The notes: generated from the letters alone by a model not told the origin. Shown: positions 1 through 11,501, numbered from the stretch's first letter. The stretch is DNA of 64,000 nt from Bretschneidera sinensis (GCA_023935145.1 CM043698.1:143634001-143698000), one strand, 5' to 3'. Translations and numbers: made by a program.

Positions 1-1003
1 ACGGTGGAGAAGAAACTCGGTGCATTTTCAACGCGTAGAAGGATGTGTCTTTGAAACAGCTTTGGCAAAAAGTCGAAGGTCCAAACAAGGTTGTTTCAAA
101 AGTTAGTTTGCCTAGTATAAAAAGCCAAAAACCATTGGATATTGGCCTGGCCCATAACCTATCTAACATCTTTTCATGTGAAGTTAGCATCCCTATCACA
201 GGGTGCCAGAGACTCTGCTTCCCTTCCAGTTCCCCACGAACCCTAAAACTCCACTATTATTATTACCCTTCCCAACAGCCCCAAACCAGGCAAACCAAAA
301 CACTCAATCCAAAATGCATACATCAGACTTCCCACCTATCCCAAAAAAATGGAAAATACCTTAAACCACTTGATCCATCTCACCTTGGTCGAGAACCTCA
401 AACCTTTTCGGAGACTGCTATTCCCAACGAGTTGCTATTGATTGTTCATGGGAAAGCTGTTGAAATTGAAATTGCCAATGCAAAATCTACTAGAAATCCT
501 CCATCCGATGCAATGGAACTGTTTCAAACATCTATTTGCAGTGGCAATGTCCAAAACCTTCCTAGTGACTCCTAGATGGCCAACCCACTAGCGGAGACCC
601 AAATGATCACCCTTGCCAGAGGGCGAAGGTAAGTGCAAACCTGATGATAAATGTGGCAACTATGAAGATAGCTCTCACTTCATTTATACGAGAGAACATA
701 TAGTGGGAAACAAGAGTAGAAATGGAGTATAAATTCTTGGAAAACTGCGAAGCGACTAAGATCTTACCAGGGTTGTCAAAATTAACTTGGATGATAGAGA
801 TAAGTTGCAATCAGGAAAGAGTTCTCGTTTGCAACAAGCGCTTACCAAAGCTCGAAATAAAATTGATGGACTACTAATTAAGGATGATCCCAACAAACCT
901 GTCGATGGTGATTCGAAACCAAGAAAACGCTTCAATTCGTAGGAACATGTTCATGGTCCCTCCAAACAATATTGAAGCCATGTCTACTAACCTCCAACCA
1001 GTG
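1..1003 (+). other. Unassigned sequence upstream of LINE endonuclease
   Basis: No recognised domain. A frame of 176 codons is open at 45-575 but shows no motif I know. In plant L1-like elements this position, directly upstream of the endonuclease, is normally the end of ORF1 or the ORF1-ORF2 linker, so it is probably decayed LINE sequence. That is inference from position only. The frame is interrupted several times between 600 and 1000. Confidence 0.3.
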
Positions 1004-2338
1004 TTTCGAATTATTGTTTGGAATTGTAGGGGTGTTGAAAATCCAAATACTAGAAGAAATGTCAGCAAGCTTAGACAATGCCATAAACCTCAAGTCTTAG
1101 TTCTTTCTGAAACCAGAATTGGTGGAACTCATGCTACCAATATTGCAAACTGTTTTAGTTTTAGTAGTGTGTTAATTGTGGATTCCATTGGCCAGTCGGA
1201 AGGTATGCGAATTCTCTGGACGGATGAGATTGAGCTTAGCATTGAGGAGAGCTCTTCCCAATTTATTCATGCTTCAATCAAGGTGTATTCTCACTCTTCT
1301 CTTTTTGTTCTTTACTATTGTATATGCAAGTCGCCACAATGAGAAAAGGAAAATTCTTTGGAACTATTTAAAATCAATATCAAATAGACTAAATTCTCTT
1401 TGTCTCATGGCGAAAGACTTCAATGATGTTATTTTTAGTCATGAGAAATGTAGTGGTAGAGATTCAATTATACCAGAGGTGACAACTTCAAAGAATGTAT
1501 GGATTACATTAACTTGACAAACTTGGGCTTTAATGGCCCAAAATATGTTTGGACTCACCTAAGATTGCATGGTGGTATCATTAGAGAAAGAAGTTCTTGA
1601 CTAGCACAGATCTGTAAGAGATACATGGCACAATGATCTATCTCACCATTAAATGGTATGAGGAGAGAGAAAAAAAATATTTTACTTTCATTCAAATGTG
1701 AGATGAGCCTTTGTGCCATGTATTTCTCATGGACATGTGTTAAGTAAGAATTTTTCCATTAGAGGGTACATTGATCGTTGCTGGGCAAAGTTAGATTGGA
1801 GGCTGTTGCTCCCAAATGAAAATGTCATTCTCCTTACCCGCACCCACTTCGATCACTATCCTATTTTCTTGGACACAAAGCCAACCACTTTCTTTTTCCC
1901 TCTTCTTTTTCGTTTTGAGACAATATAGTTCTCAGACCCGACTTTCTTTGATTTGGTTAAAGAAGATTAGAGAGATAAATCCTTTGTTGAGGGCACTATT
2001 TTGTTTCAAAATCTTGTCAAACTATAGAATATTGAGTGCTTTGGAAATATTTTTATTAGGAAAAAATGTGTGCTTGCAAGACTGAATGATCTTTAAAGGC
2101 ATCTTTGTGATAACCCTAACCCTAGTCAATTCCACATTAACCTTGAGAAAGACCTTACTAAAGAGTTCAATGTTATCCTTAAGCTTTAAGAGGATTTATG
2201 GTTCCTTAAATCTAGGGTGTCTTGGCTTCTTGAAGGTGACTAGTGTACGAATTCTTCTGTGTTTTTACTATATATAAGCACATGAGGAATAAAATCAAAT
2301 CACTCAAAGATAACCAAGACACTTGGTGTTATGATGAG
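1004..2338 (+). pseudogene. LINE ORF2, endonuclease domain (broken)
   Basis: Remnant of the N-terminal APE-type endonuclease of a plant L1-like non-LTR retrotransposon, the enzyme that nicks the target before reverse transcription. Recognisable blocks in order are WNCRG near 1019, SETR near 1106, a decayed GDFN-like block (KDFND) near 1410, the GPKYVWTHL block near 1535 and the DWRLLLP...THFDH block near 1790-1855, where the usual SDH has become FDH. The frame shifts near 1270 and again after 1500, and there are stops around 1600-1750 where a foldback element sits. The region between endonuclease and reverse transcriptase continues to 2338, where the Copia element interrupts it; the reverse transcriptase resumes at 7193. 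Not functional. Confidence 0.75.
1602..1742. repeat. Foldback/MITE-like element inside the LINE
   Basis: Two imperfect inverted arms of about 45 bp, 1602-1646 and 1698-1742, share the core ATACATGGCACAA and end in the block ATCTCAC facing a roughly 50 bp loop. The insert separates the LINE blocks read as IIRER and IDRCWA, which are normally adjacent, so it is an insertion. No clean target duplication is visible and no transposase is encoded. The family is unknown. Confidence 0.6.
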
Positions 2339-2343
2339 ATCAT

Positions 2344-2707
2344 TGTTAGAGTTTGTGCATACTTTATCGGTCCAGATTTGTAGAACCCCCGACGACCATG
2401 GGGTCCCATACCCGAAAATTTCAGGCCCTATACATGTTTTGGGTCTTGTTTTTTACTTGATGGTTTGGGCTTGCGCCCATGAATAGCCGTGGTTTTGCAG
2501 CAGGGCAGAAACCCTAATTAAGGCGTCTTAAGTTACTTATAAATACTCTCTATGAACTGAGTGCACATTGTAACGAGAGATTTGTGAGGTTGGTAATAGT
2601 GAAACTTCTGGCGGGATGTAGCTCTATTTTGAGGTGAACCTAGGCATATTGTGTCTTATTTTCTTTATGTTTATAATTTGTGTGATTAACAGGTCTCAAA
2701 TCGTTCA
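2344..2707 (+). repeat. 5' LTR of the Copia element
   Basis: 364 bp, beginning TGTTAGAG and ending GTTCA. It matches 6852-7187 apart from scattered substitutions and about 28 bp present here near 2401-2435 and absent from the 3' copy. A TATA-like TTATAAAT lies at 2537-2544 (7017-7024 in the 3' LTR), the likely start signal for element transcription. Confidence 0.92.
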
Positions 2708-2709
2708 AT

Positions 2710-2721
2710 TGTTATCAAAGT
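2710..2721 (+). promoter_or_regulatory. Primer-binding site, initiator tRNA-Met type
   Basis: TGTTATCAAAGT follows the 5' LTR by two bases and resembles the plant tRNA-iMet complement TGGTATCAGAGC, with three mismatches. It marks where minus-strand DNA synthesis would have been primed. Confidence 0.75.
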
Positions 2722-2748
2722 CTTGCGTTCGAGGATTAACGATCAGAG

Positions 2749-3660
2749 ATGTCGATTGGATCACGGATTGAAATCGAGAAGTTCGGAGGGAGGAGCTTCG
2801 AGTTGTGAAAACTGAAGATGGAAGATTTACTCGTGGATAAGGACCTGTGGACGGTGATAGTCGATGAGATGCCGAAGAGTACAATGAGCATGACGACAGC
2901 GTCCATTGTAGAGGTGGCATTGCTGGTGATGGTTTCAGCATCATCTTCAACAGCCATCAAGGAGTAGGAGAAGCTCGATCAGAAGACATGAAGTCTGATT
3001 CGACTGTGCCTGGCCGATTCTGTCCTGATAAACATTTCTAGAGAGAAGACTACGAAAGAACTCTAGAAGAAGCTCGAAAAGCTTTATCAAAGTAAATCTC
3101 TGGTAAACAAACAATTTCTGCGGAAGAAATTGTACAATCTTCGGATGGATGAGGGTGATTCTTTCTCTGTTCCCACATGAGTTCAACACTTTGATAAGTC
3201 AGTTATTGTCTATCAGTGTTTAAGTGACGGATGACGATAAGGTTATTACACTGCTCTGTTTACTGCTTGATTTGTGGGATAACTTGATAGTTGCGATTGG
3301 AAATGGTACGACTGATCTGTCCTTTGAGAATGTCATCGTAACCTTATTGTTTGAGGAGATAAAATAGTAGGGTACAAAGAACTCATCAAAAGAAGCCTTA
3401 TTTGTGAGAAGGCGAACCCATGATAGATACTATAAGAGGTCTGGTGATAAACCCAAGCCCAGAAGAAGATCAAAAAGTTGGGATAAATTTGGATTTAAGT
3501 GTTGGAAGTGTAGGAAGCCCGGACATCTAAAGAAAGATTACAGAAGTAAAAGTATGAACCCTAAAAAGCGGACAAGTGAGATATCAGCTTTAGGAAACAA
3601 GAACCAGGATGATGATGCTAGTGACTTAAATATGGCGTTCTGTTTGGTTCCATCAGATTG
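2749..3660 (+). pseudogene. Copia gag (broken)
   Basis: Nucleocapsid/capsid gene of the Copia element. The ATG at 2749 opens a typical Copia gag start with an IEIEKFGG block and a KMEDLLVDKDLW block. A TGA replaces the usual Trp codon near 2806, and further stops follow. The zinc knuckle at about 3510-3545 reads CWKCRKPGHLKKDY, so the fourth zinc ligand has changed from Cys to Tyr. The 3' part is open from 3404 to 3661. Not functional. Confidence 0.82.
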
Positions 3661-4971
3661 AAGTGTTTGGATAACTGACACATGAGCATCCTTTCACATG
3701 ACACCTCACAGGGACTGATTTCGTGAGTATGAAACCCTTGATGGAGGAAATGTTTTATTGGAAGATAACTCTCAGGTGAAAATTATTGGTCGTGGGAATG
3801 TGAAGTTAAAGATGAATGGTGGGACGATCAGAACACTTCTAGGCATGACACATATTCCGGGTCTCAGCAGGAACCTGATGCCAGTCAACAAGATGATGGA
3901 TGGAGGGGTGAATTTCAGTTGTGACAAAAACTCATGCAAGACGACTCGTGGATTTCTAGTAATCGCATGGGGTGTTAGGTATGGTACGTTGTACAAGTTG
4001 CTAGGAAGTACAATACAAAGTCAGTGCAGTAAAGATTTTATCTCTGAGGAGGCGATTGATGATGTGGCAAAGTCCTCTATGTTGTGGCATCAGAGGCTTG
4101 TGTATATCGGTGAAAATGGACTATCTACTTTATCATCGAAGCAGATCGTGAAGGGAATCCCAGATTGCTCCATGGGATTCGGTTTCTATGAGACTTGACT
4201 ATGTGGCAAGCAGAACTATGTGAGTTTTAAGTTCGTTGGCATGAGGGTGAAGGATATTCTGGATTTGATACATAGTGATGTGTTTAGGCTAGTTTCAGTC
4301 CAATCTCTTGGAAAATCAAGGTATTACGTCTCTTTCATTGATGATTTTTCAAAGTATTCATAGATTTACTTCATTAAGAGTAAAGCTGAAGCATTTGATA
4401 AGTTCTGTGAGTTCAAAGCATTGGTAGAAAATCATATGGAAAGAAAGATAAAGGTATTGAGAACAGATAGTGGAGGGGAATTTTGCTCAGAAAAGTTTGA
4501 GCAATTCTATATGGCAACGACATTGCAAGACAAAAAACAACTCCATATACACCTCAACATAATGGGGTGGCCGGGAGACTCAATCGATTACTCATTGAGA
4601 AATCGAGAAGTATGCTGAGTTGTGCAGGCTTGGAGCCATAGTTTTGGGCAAAGGCGGTGGCTACAATATGCTATCTGAAGAACAGGTCACCCACATCAGC
4701 TTTGTAGGATCAGACACCATTTGAGGCACAATTCGAAAAGAAGCCAAGTTTGGCTCATGTTAGGGTGTTTGGTTGTGATGCTTATATGCATGTGCCAAAA
4801 GAAAAGATGAACAAACTTGACAGCAAATCAATGAATTTCATTGGTTATAAGGATGAGGTCAAGGGGTACAAGTTATGGAATCCAGAAAACATGAGTATAG
4901 TTTTCAGCAGAGATATTGTGTTAAGAGAAACACAAAGGGATGTGGCAGCTATCCAAGATGTACCAGAATAA
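3661..4971 (+). pseudogene. Copia protease and integrase (broken)
   Basis: The protease motif DTGAS near 3677 is broken: the Gly codon is TGA. A GAG-pre-integrase block with LWHQRL lies near 4081. The integrase core has IHSDV near 4268 and LRTDSGGEF near 4456 for the first two catalytic Asp residues; the block expected to carry the Glu is badly altered near 4550-4600. The block VFGCDAYMHVPKEK near 4770 marks the C-terminal region. Stops occur near 4199, 4362, 4618 and 4969. Confidence 0.82.
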
Positions 4972-5085
4972 CCAAAGCAGGTTCAAATTGATCTTAGCCT
5001 GAGAAATAAAGAGTGGGAGACTATCCCACATACTGCATCAGATATTTTAGATTCTAAGTCAGTTAGGTCTTAGCACGATATTCAT

Positions 5086-6840
5086 GTTTTTGATATAGAG
5101 GATGAGGATTCAGATGCTGGCTCGAGGGTAGAGACCACGCTTGTTATGAGGAGATCCACACATGTTAGAAGGCCACCCATAAGGTATTCCCCTAGTGCTT
5201 ATAGTGCATTATATGCTTTAAATATTATTGGCGATGATCTTAGCACAGTGAAAGAGGCGAAGACCTTGAATGATGCAAATCAATGGGAAGACACTATGAA
5301 AGAGGGGATGCAGGCACTAGACAGGAATGAACCCTAGAACCTTGTGAAATTGCCTAGAGATAGGAAGGAAATTGGGTGCAAATGGGTTTTAAAAAAGAAA
5401 ACAAATGCAAATGGAATAGTAGAAAAGTACAAGGCACGTTTGGTTGCAATGGAGTACTCGCAAATCGAGGGAATTGACTATAGTGAGATATTTTTCTTGG
5501 TAGCAAAGTTGACATCTATTAGATTTGTCTTGTCTATAGCAGCTGCTTATGATCTAAAGGTCGAGCAACTAGATGTGAAGATAGTTTTCCTTCACGAGGA
5601 CTTAGAGGAGGAAATTCACATGAAACAGCATGAAGGCTTTGTGAGCAAAGGCAAGGAAGAGCTAGTTTGTAAATTGAATAAATCTTTGTACGGACAAAGG
5701 AAATCACCACAGATGTAGTACCAAAAGTTCAACACATATGCCATTTAGCTTAGGTTCACTCGCAGTTATGTTGATCATTGTGTCTATGTGAAAAAAGGTT
5801 AGGGGTTGATTTTGTCAGTTTAACCTTGTACGTTGATGATATACTGTTGATTGGAAATAACAGGAAGATGATTAGCACTGTGAAGGAATCGTTGGCAAGG
5901 CAGTTTGACATGAAAGACCTAGGGCCAACAAACTTTATCTTGGGCATGTAGGTAAAGAGGGATTGTGAAAATCGAAAATTGTGGCTAAGTCAGAAGAAGT
6001 ATATTGAAGAAGTGTTAAAGAAGTTAACATATCTAACAGCAAGCTGGTAGGGACTCCCATGCCTTTGGGAACCAAGTTATCTGCAGAATAATATTCGAAG
6101 ATGGAGGAGGAAGCTGAAGAGATGGTGTACATACTTTATGCTAGTGCAGTTGGAAGCTTGATGTACGCCATGGTGTGTATGAGACCAGATATTGCCCAAA
6201 CAGTGGGAGTATTGAGTAGATATATATCTAATCTTGGGAAAGAGCATTGGACTGCAATCAAAAGAGTTTTTAGATATCTTCGTGGCACGTCAGAGTTTGC
6301 GTTGTGTTATGGAGGTATACGTGGTAAGAAGAATCTTGATATTGTAGGATAGATTGATGCTGATTGGGGAGAAGACATTGATACTAGGAGGTTTACAAGC
6401 CGATATGTGTTCAATCTGTTTGGTGGGGCAGTGAGTTGGATGAGCAAGAGACAAAGTGTTATTGCTATTTCTTCCACAGAAGCATAACATATGGCGATAA
6501 CTGATGTTGGAAAGGAAGTGGTTTGGCTTCAAAGGTTGTGTGCTAAGCTTGGGTTTATACAAAGAGCAGTGAAGGTGAAATGTAACAATCAAGGTGTTAT
6601 CTTCTTAACAAAGAATCATGTATTTCATTCACGGATGAAGCACATTGATATTCAATATCACTTCATCCGGGAAAAGATTGAAGAAAATGTGATAATATTG
6701 GAGAAATTCGATACAACTGTGAATAACGCGGATTTCTTGACTAAGACAGTTAGTCTAGCGAAGTTTGAGTGGTGTGCTACTGAGATGGGCTTGAAAAAAC
6801 AGAGTTCTGGGAAGTTTTCCATGTGTGTGAAGTATTTACC
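5086..6840 (+). pseudogene. Copia reverse transcriptase and RNase H (broken)
   Basis: The reverse transcriptase starts with the RRSTHVRRPP block near 5149 and the GCKWVLKKK and YKARLVA blocks near 5370-5450. The catalytic YVDD block is still legible at about 5830-5841 but lies in a shifted frame. The RNase H domain is at 6130-6790, with GSLMYAMVCMRPD, SWMSKRQSV, ISSTEA and HSRMKHIDIQYHFIRE. Stops near 5335, 5717, 6351 and 6486 and at least one frameshift make it inactive. Confidence 0.87.
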
Positions 6841-6851
6841 AAGTGGAAGAT
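6841..6851 (+). promoter_or_regulatory. Polypurine tract of the Copia element
   Basis: AAGTGGAAGAT directly precedes the 3' LTR, a typical Copia polypurine tract (plus-strand primer). Confidence 0.8.
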
Positions 6852-7187
6852 TGTTAGAATTTGTGTATACTTCACGAGTTCAGATCTGTAGAACCCTTGA
6901 CGACCACAGGGGCATGTTTTAGGTCTAGTTTTTACCTTGACGGTTTGGGCTTGGGCCCATGAATAGTCGTGATTTTGCATCAGAGTGGAAACCCTAATTA
7001 GAGCGTCTTAAGTTGCTTATAAATACTCTCTATGTACTTAGCGCACATTGTAACGAGAGATTTGTGAGGTTGATAATAGTGAAACTTCTGGTAGGATGTA
7101 GCCCTATCCTGGGGGTGAACCTGGGTATATCGTGTTTTATTTCTTTCTGTTTATAATTCGTGTAATTGATAGGTCTCGAATTATTCA
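6852..7187 (+). repeat. 3' LTR of the Copia element
   Basis: 336 bp, beginning TGTTAGAA and ending ATTCA, followed by the target duplication ATCAT. Shorter than the 5' LTR through one deletion near 6905. Confidence 0.92.
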
Positions 7188-7192
7188 ATCAT

Positions 7193-7837
7193 GCTTAAAG
7201 ATTGGACTATTGCTTACTATAATGATATCAATATCACTAAACAGTTGTTGGTCCCTTTGAGAACGAGCCTAAACCTTCTTTTATTCTTGGATTGGATGAT
7301 GATTTTCATGATGTTGTTACAGACCCTCCCCTTGAAAATGAGATAAAAGATGCCTTGAGGTCAATGAGAACCTTTAAATCCCCAGGTCCAGATGGCCTCT
7401 ATCCTGCGTTCTACATCAAGTGTTGAAAGCATATCAAGACCAGTGTAGTGGAACTTGTACAAAGTATCTTTACCTCATCAAAAATATCCCTGAAACCTTT
7501 CACAACTTAAGACCCATCAGATTATGCAACACAATTTACAAAACTGTCACCAAGATTCTGGTTAGCAGATTGTAGCCTTTTCGTAATGAGCTGATTTCCC
7601 CCTTTTAAGCTAGTTCCATCTCTGGCGATAGGAGCACTGATAATGTCATCATTGCCCAAGAGATTCTCTATACTATGAGGCACAAGTCGGGAAAAATAGG
7701 TCTTATAGCTATAAAAATTGATCTTAAAAAAGCTTATGACAAGCTTGAATGGAGTTTCATTAGTAGAGTTTTGAACCATTTTAACTTTCCCCATCATGAA
7801 CTGTATTTCTTCCACAAAAATTTCAGTTCTTTTTAAT
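7193..7837 (+). pseudogene. LINE ORF2, reverse transcriptase (broken)
   Basis: Continuation of the LINE after the Copia insertion. Typical plant L1 reverse transcriptase blocks follow in order: FKSPGPDG near 7373, then a decayed block for RPISLCNTIYKTVTKIL near 7510-7560, SGDRSTDNVIIAQEIL near 7622, and IKIDLKKAYDKLEW near 7712-7755. Several stops and frame changes are present. Sequence between the last block and the RNase H is missing, including the catalytic FADD-type region, so the LINE is also internally deleted. Confidence 0.82.
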
Positions 7838-8361
7838 GGGTTATGTTAAGCTCAATACCGATGGTTGGTCCCCTTTTTTTGTTATGTTAAGCTCAATACT
7901 GATGATTCAATTTAAGGAAACATGAGCATGGCCAGTGTTGGTGGTGTACTTAGGGACCATAATGGCAATTAGATAAAAGGGTTTCAGTGCCAAACTTGGG
8001 CGCTGCGAAAAACATCAAAGCTGAATTTTGGGCTTTGAAACATCGATTGGAAATGGTGGCAAGGCTGGGGTACAACTTTGTGGATCTGAAACTTAATTGT
8101 AAAACAGTTGTTGACTTAATTGGGTTTACTGTTCAGGGATGCCATCCCTTAAGTCTCATTATTGATGCTTACAGATTGAAGCACCTCTTATTCACTGAAT
8201 GCATAATTCGCTATGCTTATGGGGAAGCTACTGTTGTGCCGATGCTCTTGCAAAACATGGTTGTAACTCTAACTATGAAGACACGTATTTTCATGAACCT
8301 CCTGCTTTTGTGTTTGATGTTGTATTTGTGGACAAATCTTTTCCCTAAACTGATTATGTAA
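7838..8361 (+). pseudogene. LINE ORF2, C-terminal RNase H (broken)
   Basis: Plant L1-like elements often end in an RNase H domain, and this matches: VKLNTDG near 7844, then blocks equivalent to GGVLRDHNG, KAEFWALKHRLEMV (8011-8055) and DLKLNCKTVVDLI (8083-8120), and a C-terminal ALAKH-type block in a shifted frame near 8240. About 39 bp is duplicated at the start (7840-7878 and following), giving two copies of the NTDG-coding segment. The LINE 3' end is probably near 8395, after an A-rich stretch. Confidence 0.75.
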
Positions 8362-8395
8362 TTGAATTGCCCCTTTCTCCTTCAAAAAATAAAAG

Positions 8396-9190
8396 AGATC
8401 ACACTTTATTGATAGTTTATTTCTTTTAATTTCTTTTCTCTTTGAATTGATTTCACCCTAAACCCTACCAGGTAAACAAAATCTCGACAAAGTCCTATAT
8501 TACATTTGTTTATATGAAATTGAAATTGGGTGGAATCGTGGTTTCTTTAAAAAAAAATTTGTTGAAAAAAATAACAATTCTACTTTAATTTCAATCCTAA
8601 ACCTTTATTTTGCACTACCAAATTTAATATTAGGGTTTTGCTTGATAACATTGTTCGTTGAAGATTCAAGCTCAATTAATAATAAATCGATATGTAAATA
8701 TTTTTCTTGTTTCGTTATATATGGGTTGAAATCTTAAATGTAAAATTTATATGAAATTATAAAAATAACAATTTTTTAAGGAATAACACTACTATTACTG
8801 GTTAAATTGTCAACAACTCTTTAGAATTCTAAAATATGTATATATTCATTTTCTATAACTTAAATGGAACAATGATCTGTGTTGTAAATGGGCAACCACT
8901 ATGGCTCCGAGGGGATTCTTTTCATTATGTGCTTGTCACGAGATGTCATGTAGGCAAAAATCACGTTCATGCGAACTTCTTTCACATTTGTCTATTCTTT
9001 GGGACAAAGTTGAAACGTTTTAGTGAACTTTTAGGGAACGATATTTTTTGTACGTTTTCTAAGATTAGAGGCAACAAGGTTTTGTACGTGAGTTCAATTG
9101 GTGTGACCGAGAATTTACCGCATGATCACGAGTTATAGTACTAAAAAGAAATGGATTTAAAATTTGTCAATGGATTTTATTATTGGATTC
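8396..9190. other. AT-rich intergenic sequence
   Basis: Nothing firmly recognised. A 100-codon frame at 8836-9138 encodes no family I know; its composition is less AT-rich than its surroundings, so it could be a decayed exon or a transposon scrap. Confidence 0.3.
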
Positions 9191-10109
9191 TAGAGGTGGC
9201 AAAATTTGATTCGACCCGAAAATTCGATTTGATTCGCCCCAACCAAAATCCGACTAGAGCACCGAAAAGTATTAAAATAATATGATTCAAACTCGACCCA
9301 ATCCAAATTAGAGTTACCCGAAATGACCCGAATCTAAAATGATCGAACCTGACCCAAACCTGAAAAAGATCCAAAACCCAAAATGACCTAAAACAACTTG
9401 ACCCAAAACAACCCAGACCCAATACAACCCGAACCTAAAACGCCCTAGACCCGAAACAATAGGTTTTTCTAAAAGAAATAAAAAAAATGAGTATTTTTCT
9501 TATTAAACTGAAATGATACTCAACTAAAAAATCAAATAATTATATCATAATAAATTAATTATATATTTTTTATGAATTAGTAAACTACAAATTCACAATG
9601 CAAGCTGTGCTTTGAATTTCTGTAATTCTAATAGGATCTATTGATCTATCTTGTTAGGGCACAATAAAATTTTGACATTGATTTGATAGTTTGAATTTTG
9701 AAAAGGAAAAAACTTGTGTTTATGTTGATCGATGTGCATGGTTCAACCATTCTACAATCTATTAACATGAGTAACTTTGTTAGTTTGAAATTAAAAAAAA
9801 AAAAAAAAGATTAGTAACTAATTTAAAATATTCTTCACGTCACAATAAAATTTTATTTTTAATTGGAGAAAAAATATAAAAATAAAGTAAATTCGATAAG
9901 TCATATCGAGCCTATTCTAAAACCTGAAACGAATCGACTCGAAACATCCTGAAACCTCGATCCAATATGATTCTAGACTCGATATGACCCAGGGTCGATA
10001 TAAGTTGAATCCGACTTGATGTGACGCAAGACCCGACATGACGCAAATCTAACCTCACCCGAGTTGACCCACAATCCGAAATGACGACCCGACTTTATTG
10101 CCACATCTA
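9191..10109. mobile_element. Non-autonomous hAT-like element
   Basis: The left end TAGAGGTGGCAAAA and the reverse complement of the right end, TAGATGTGGCAATA, are terminal inverted repeats. Such TAG-G-GTGGCAAA ends are typical of plant hAT MITEs. Just inside each end are arrays of degenerate GACCCGAA-type units in inverted orientation (about 9210-9460 and 9900-10095) around an AT-rich centre. The flanking 8-mers TTGGATTC and TCGACTTC match at 5 of 8 positions, compatible with an eroded 8 bp target duplication. No transposase. Confidence 0.6.
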
Positions 10110-10485
10110 TCGACTTCATTCTCCTTCTTTCCTTTCTACTTTAAACACTTTAATTATATCCATTAAGTAACAAAATAAAGTAAATGTGTACAATGAAGTT
10201 TGCCTAATTATCTTAGCATTTATACATCAAGTACTCTCAATTGAACTACTTGGCACTAAATAGCTTACAGAATGTAGGATTTTTTTTTGGTTGTAAAAAT
10301 TGATTGCATCGGATGTTCTTTCGCTTGTAAAAACAGTAACACAGAAAAAGGGAAAAGGAACACTTCATTCACTAATAAAATATGGAATGTTCCCTTACAA
10401 ATTAATATAAACACAGTTTTTTCATATATATATATATATATATTTTAGGTGACACATCAGTTTGTAAGATTGTTCATAAATTTTA
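10110..10485. other. AT-rich intergenic spacer
   Basis: No gene seen. Contains a short (TA)n run at about 10424-10442. Confidence 0.4.
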
Positions 10486-10782
10486 GAAAAAAAAATAAAT
10501 TTACCCTGAGGTTTTACTGTTGTATTTGTTTGACCTTCAGCTTTTAATAAGCGTTAATTTATCTTTGAATGTTCTGTTTCAACCCAATTGGACCTTCCAT
10601 CTAAATCTATACATCATCTGCCGTCCATTCTCATGATCTTATACCAATTTTAATGGACAGATCTCAACAAAATATCTAATTGTTCTGAAAAGAACATTCA
10701 TGGGTAAATTGACACTCATTGAAAATTATATTTCAAATAGACACAACGATAAAACATCGAAGGTAAATTTATTTATTTTCCC
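10486..10782. mobile_element. Mutator-like MITE
   Basis: 297 bp with imperfect inverted arms of about 45 bp. Read inward from each end, both contain AAATAAATTTACC, then a GTTTTA block, then GTTGT and a TTTGA block. It is flanked by a perfect 9 bp direct repeat TAAATTTTA at 10477-10485 and 10783-10791; 9 bp duplications are characteristic of Mutator-like elements. No coding capacity. Confidence 0.65.
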
Positions 10783-10791
10783 TAAATTTTA

Positions 10792-11394
10792 TTACGGAAA
10801 ATAACTCTATAATAAATCATATTGATAATATATCTAGTTTTATTTAATTTCTTTGTAATTTCAGATATTTCTGTAGAATTTTATCACTTGAGCTATTTCT
10901 TTTCAACTAATGAGACAAGTTGGTTTTAAACTCATAAGTGTGCCATTAATGGTCATGTTAAATTATTTTTGTTTTATTTTGTATTCAATTCAATTAGGGT
11001 TATAATTAGGGGTGCATCAGCGCATCATAATCAAAGCAAGACGTCATTTGCGCAAAAGAAAATAAATAACAAATTCACGATTTTTACTTATCATCACACA
11101 TTTTCTTCTGTAATCACTCATTTCAGCAAATATAATCCAGCCATGTATGATGAACACGCTCTTTGCGAAGCACGGAGTAATATCGTTCTTAATTTGACCC
11201 ATTTATGGTTACATTCCATATTAAGGTAACCAAATAAATTTTATGCTATCCTAGGCATATTCAGATGAGATTGTTCAAATCTATGAAAATCTATTAGATA
11301 TTTGTAAAAATTAAATTCTTATTCTATTTTAGAAGACTTTAGTCCATTTTATACTTACTAGAGACCGAGATTTGTGAAAAGATAATTGACAAGT
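10792..11394. other. Intergenic, upstream of the ULTRAPETALA-like gene
   Basis: AT-rich. No motif or domain recognised in the 86-codon frame at 10969-11229. Probably promoter-side DNA of the downstream gene. Confidence 0.35.
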
Positions 11395-11501
11395 CTAACA
11401 TCAAGAGAAAGCGGAGAAAGCGAGAGAAAAGTGATAGACTTCAAGTTTTAGCAACATAGAAAGCTCCGATATCAAGCTTAGTTCGTTGAAAACATAACAA
11501 G
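11395..11501 (+). other. Possible 5' untranslated exon of the ULT-like gene
   Basis: A purine-rich stretch ends in AACAAG followed by GTAAAT, a good plant splice donor. The matching acceptor TTGTTAG ends at 12713, one base before the start codon, which would give a 5'UTR intron of about 1.2 kb (11502-12713). An alternative donor, TTAG/GTAAGA near 12625, is also possible. Prediction only; no transcript evidence. Confidence 0.35.

Larger units (their letters stand above)
2344..7187 (+). mobile_element. Copia LTR retrotransposon inserted in the LINE
   Basis: Complete but dead Ty1/copia element. The LTRs are 2344-2707 and 6852-7187, each beginning TGTTAGA and ending TTCA. The target duplication ATCAT is perfect (2339-2343 and 7188-7192). 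Order between the LTRs is gag, protease, integrase, reverse transcriptase, RNase H, and having integrase before reverse transcriptase is diagnostic of Copia. Every gene has stops or frameshifts. The flanking LINE reads endonuclease on the left and reverse transcriptase on the right, so the Copia landed in an existing LINE copy. Confidence 0.93.
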
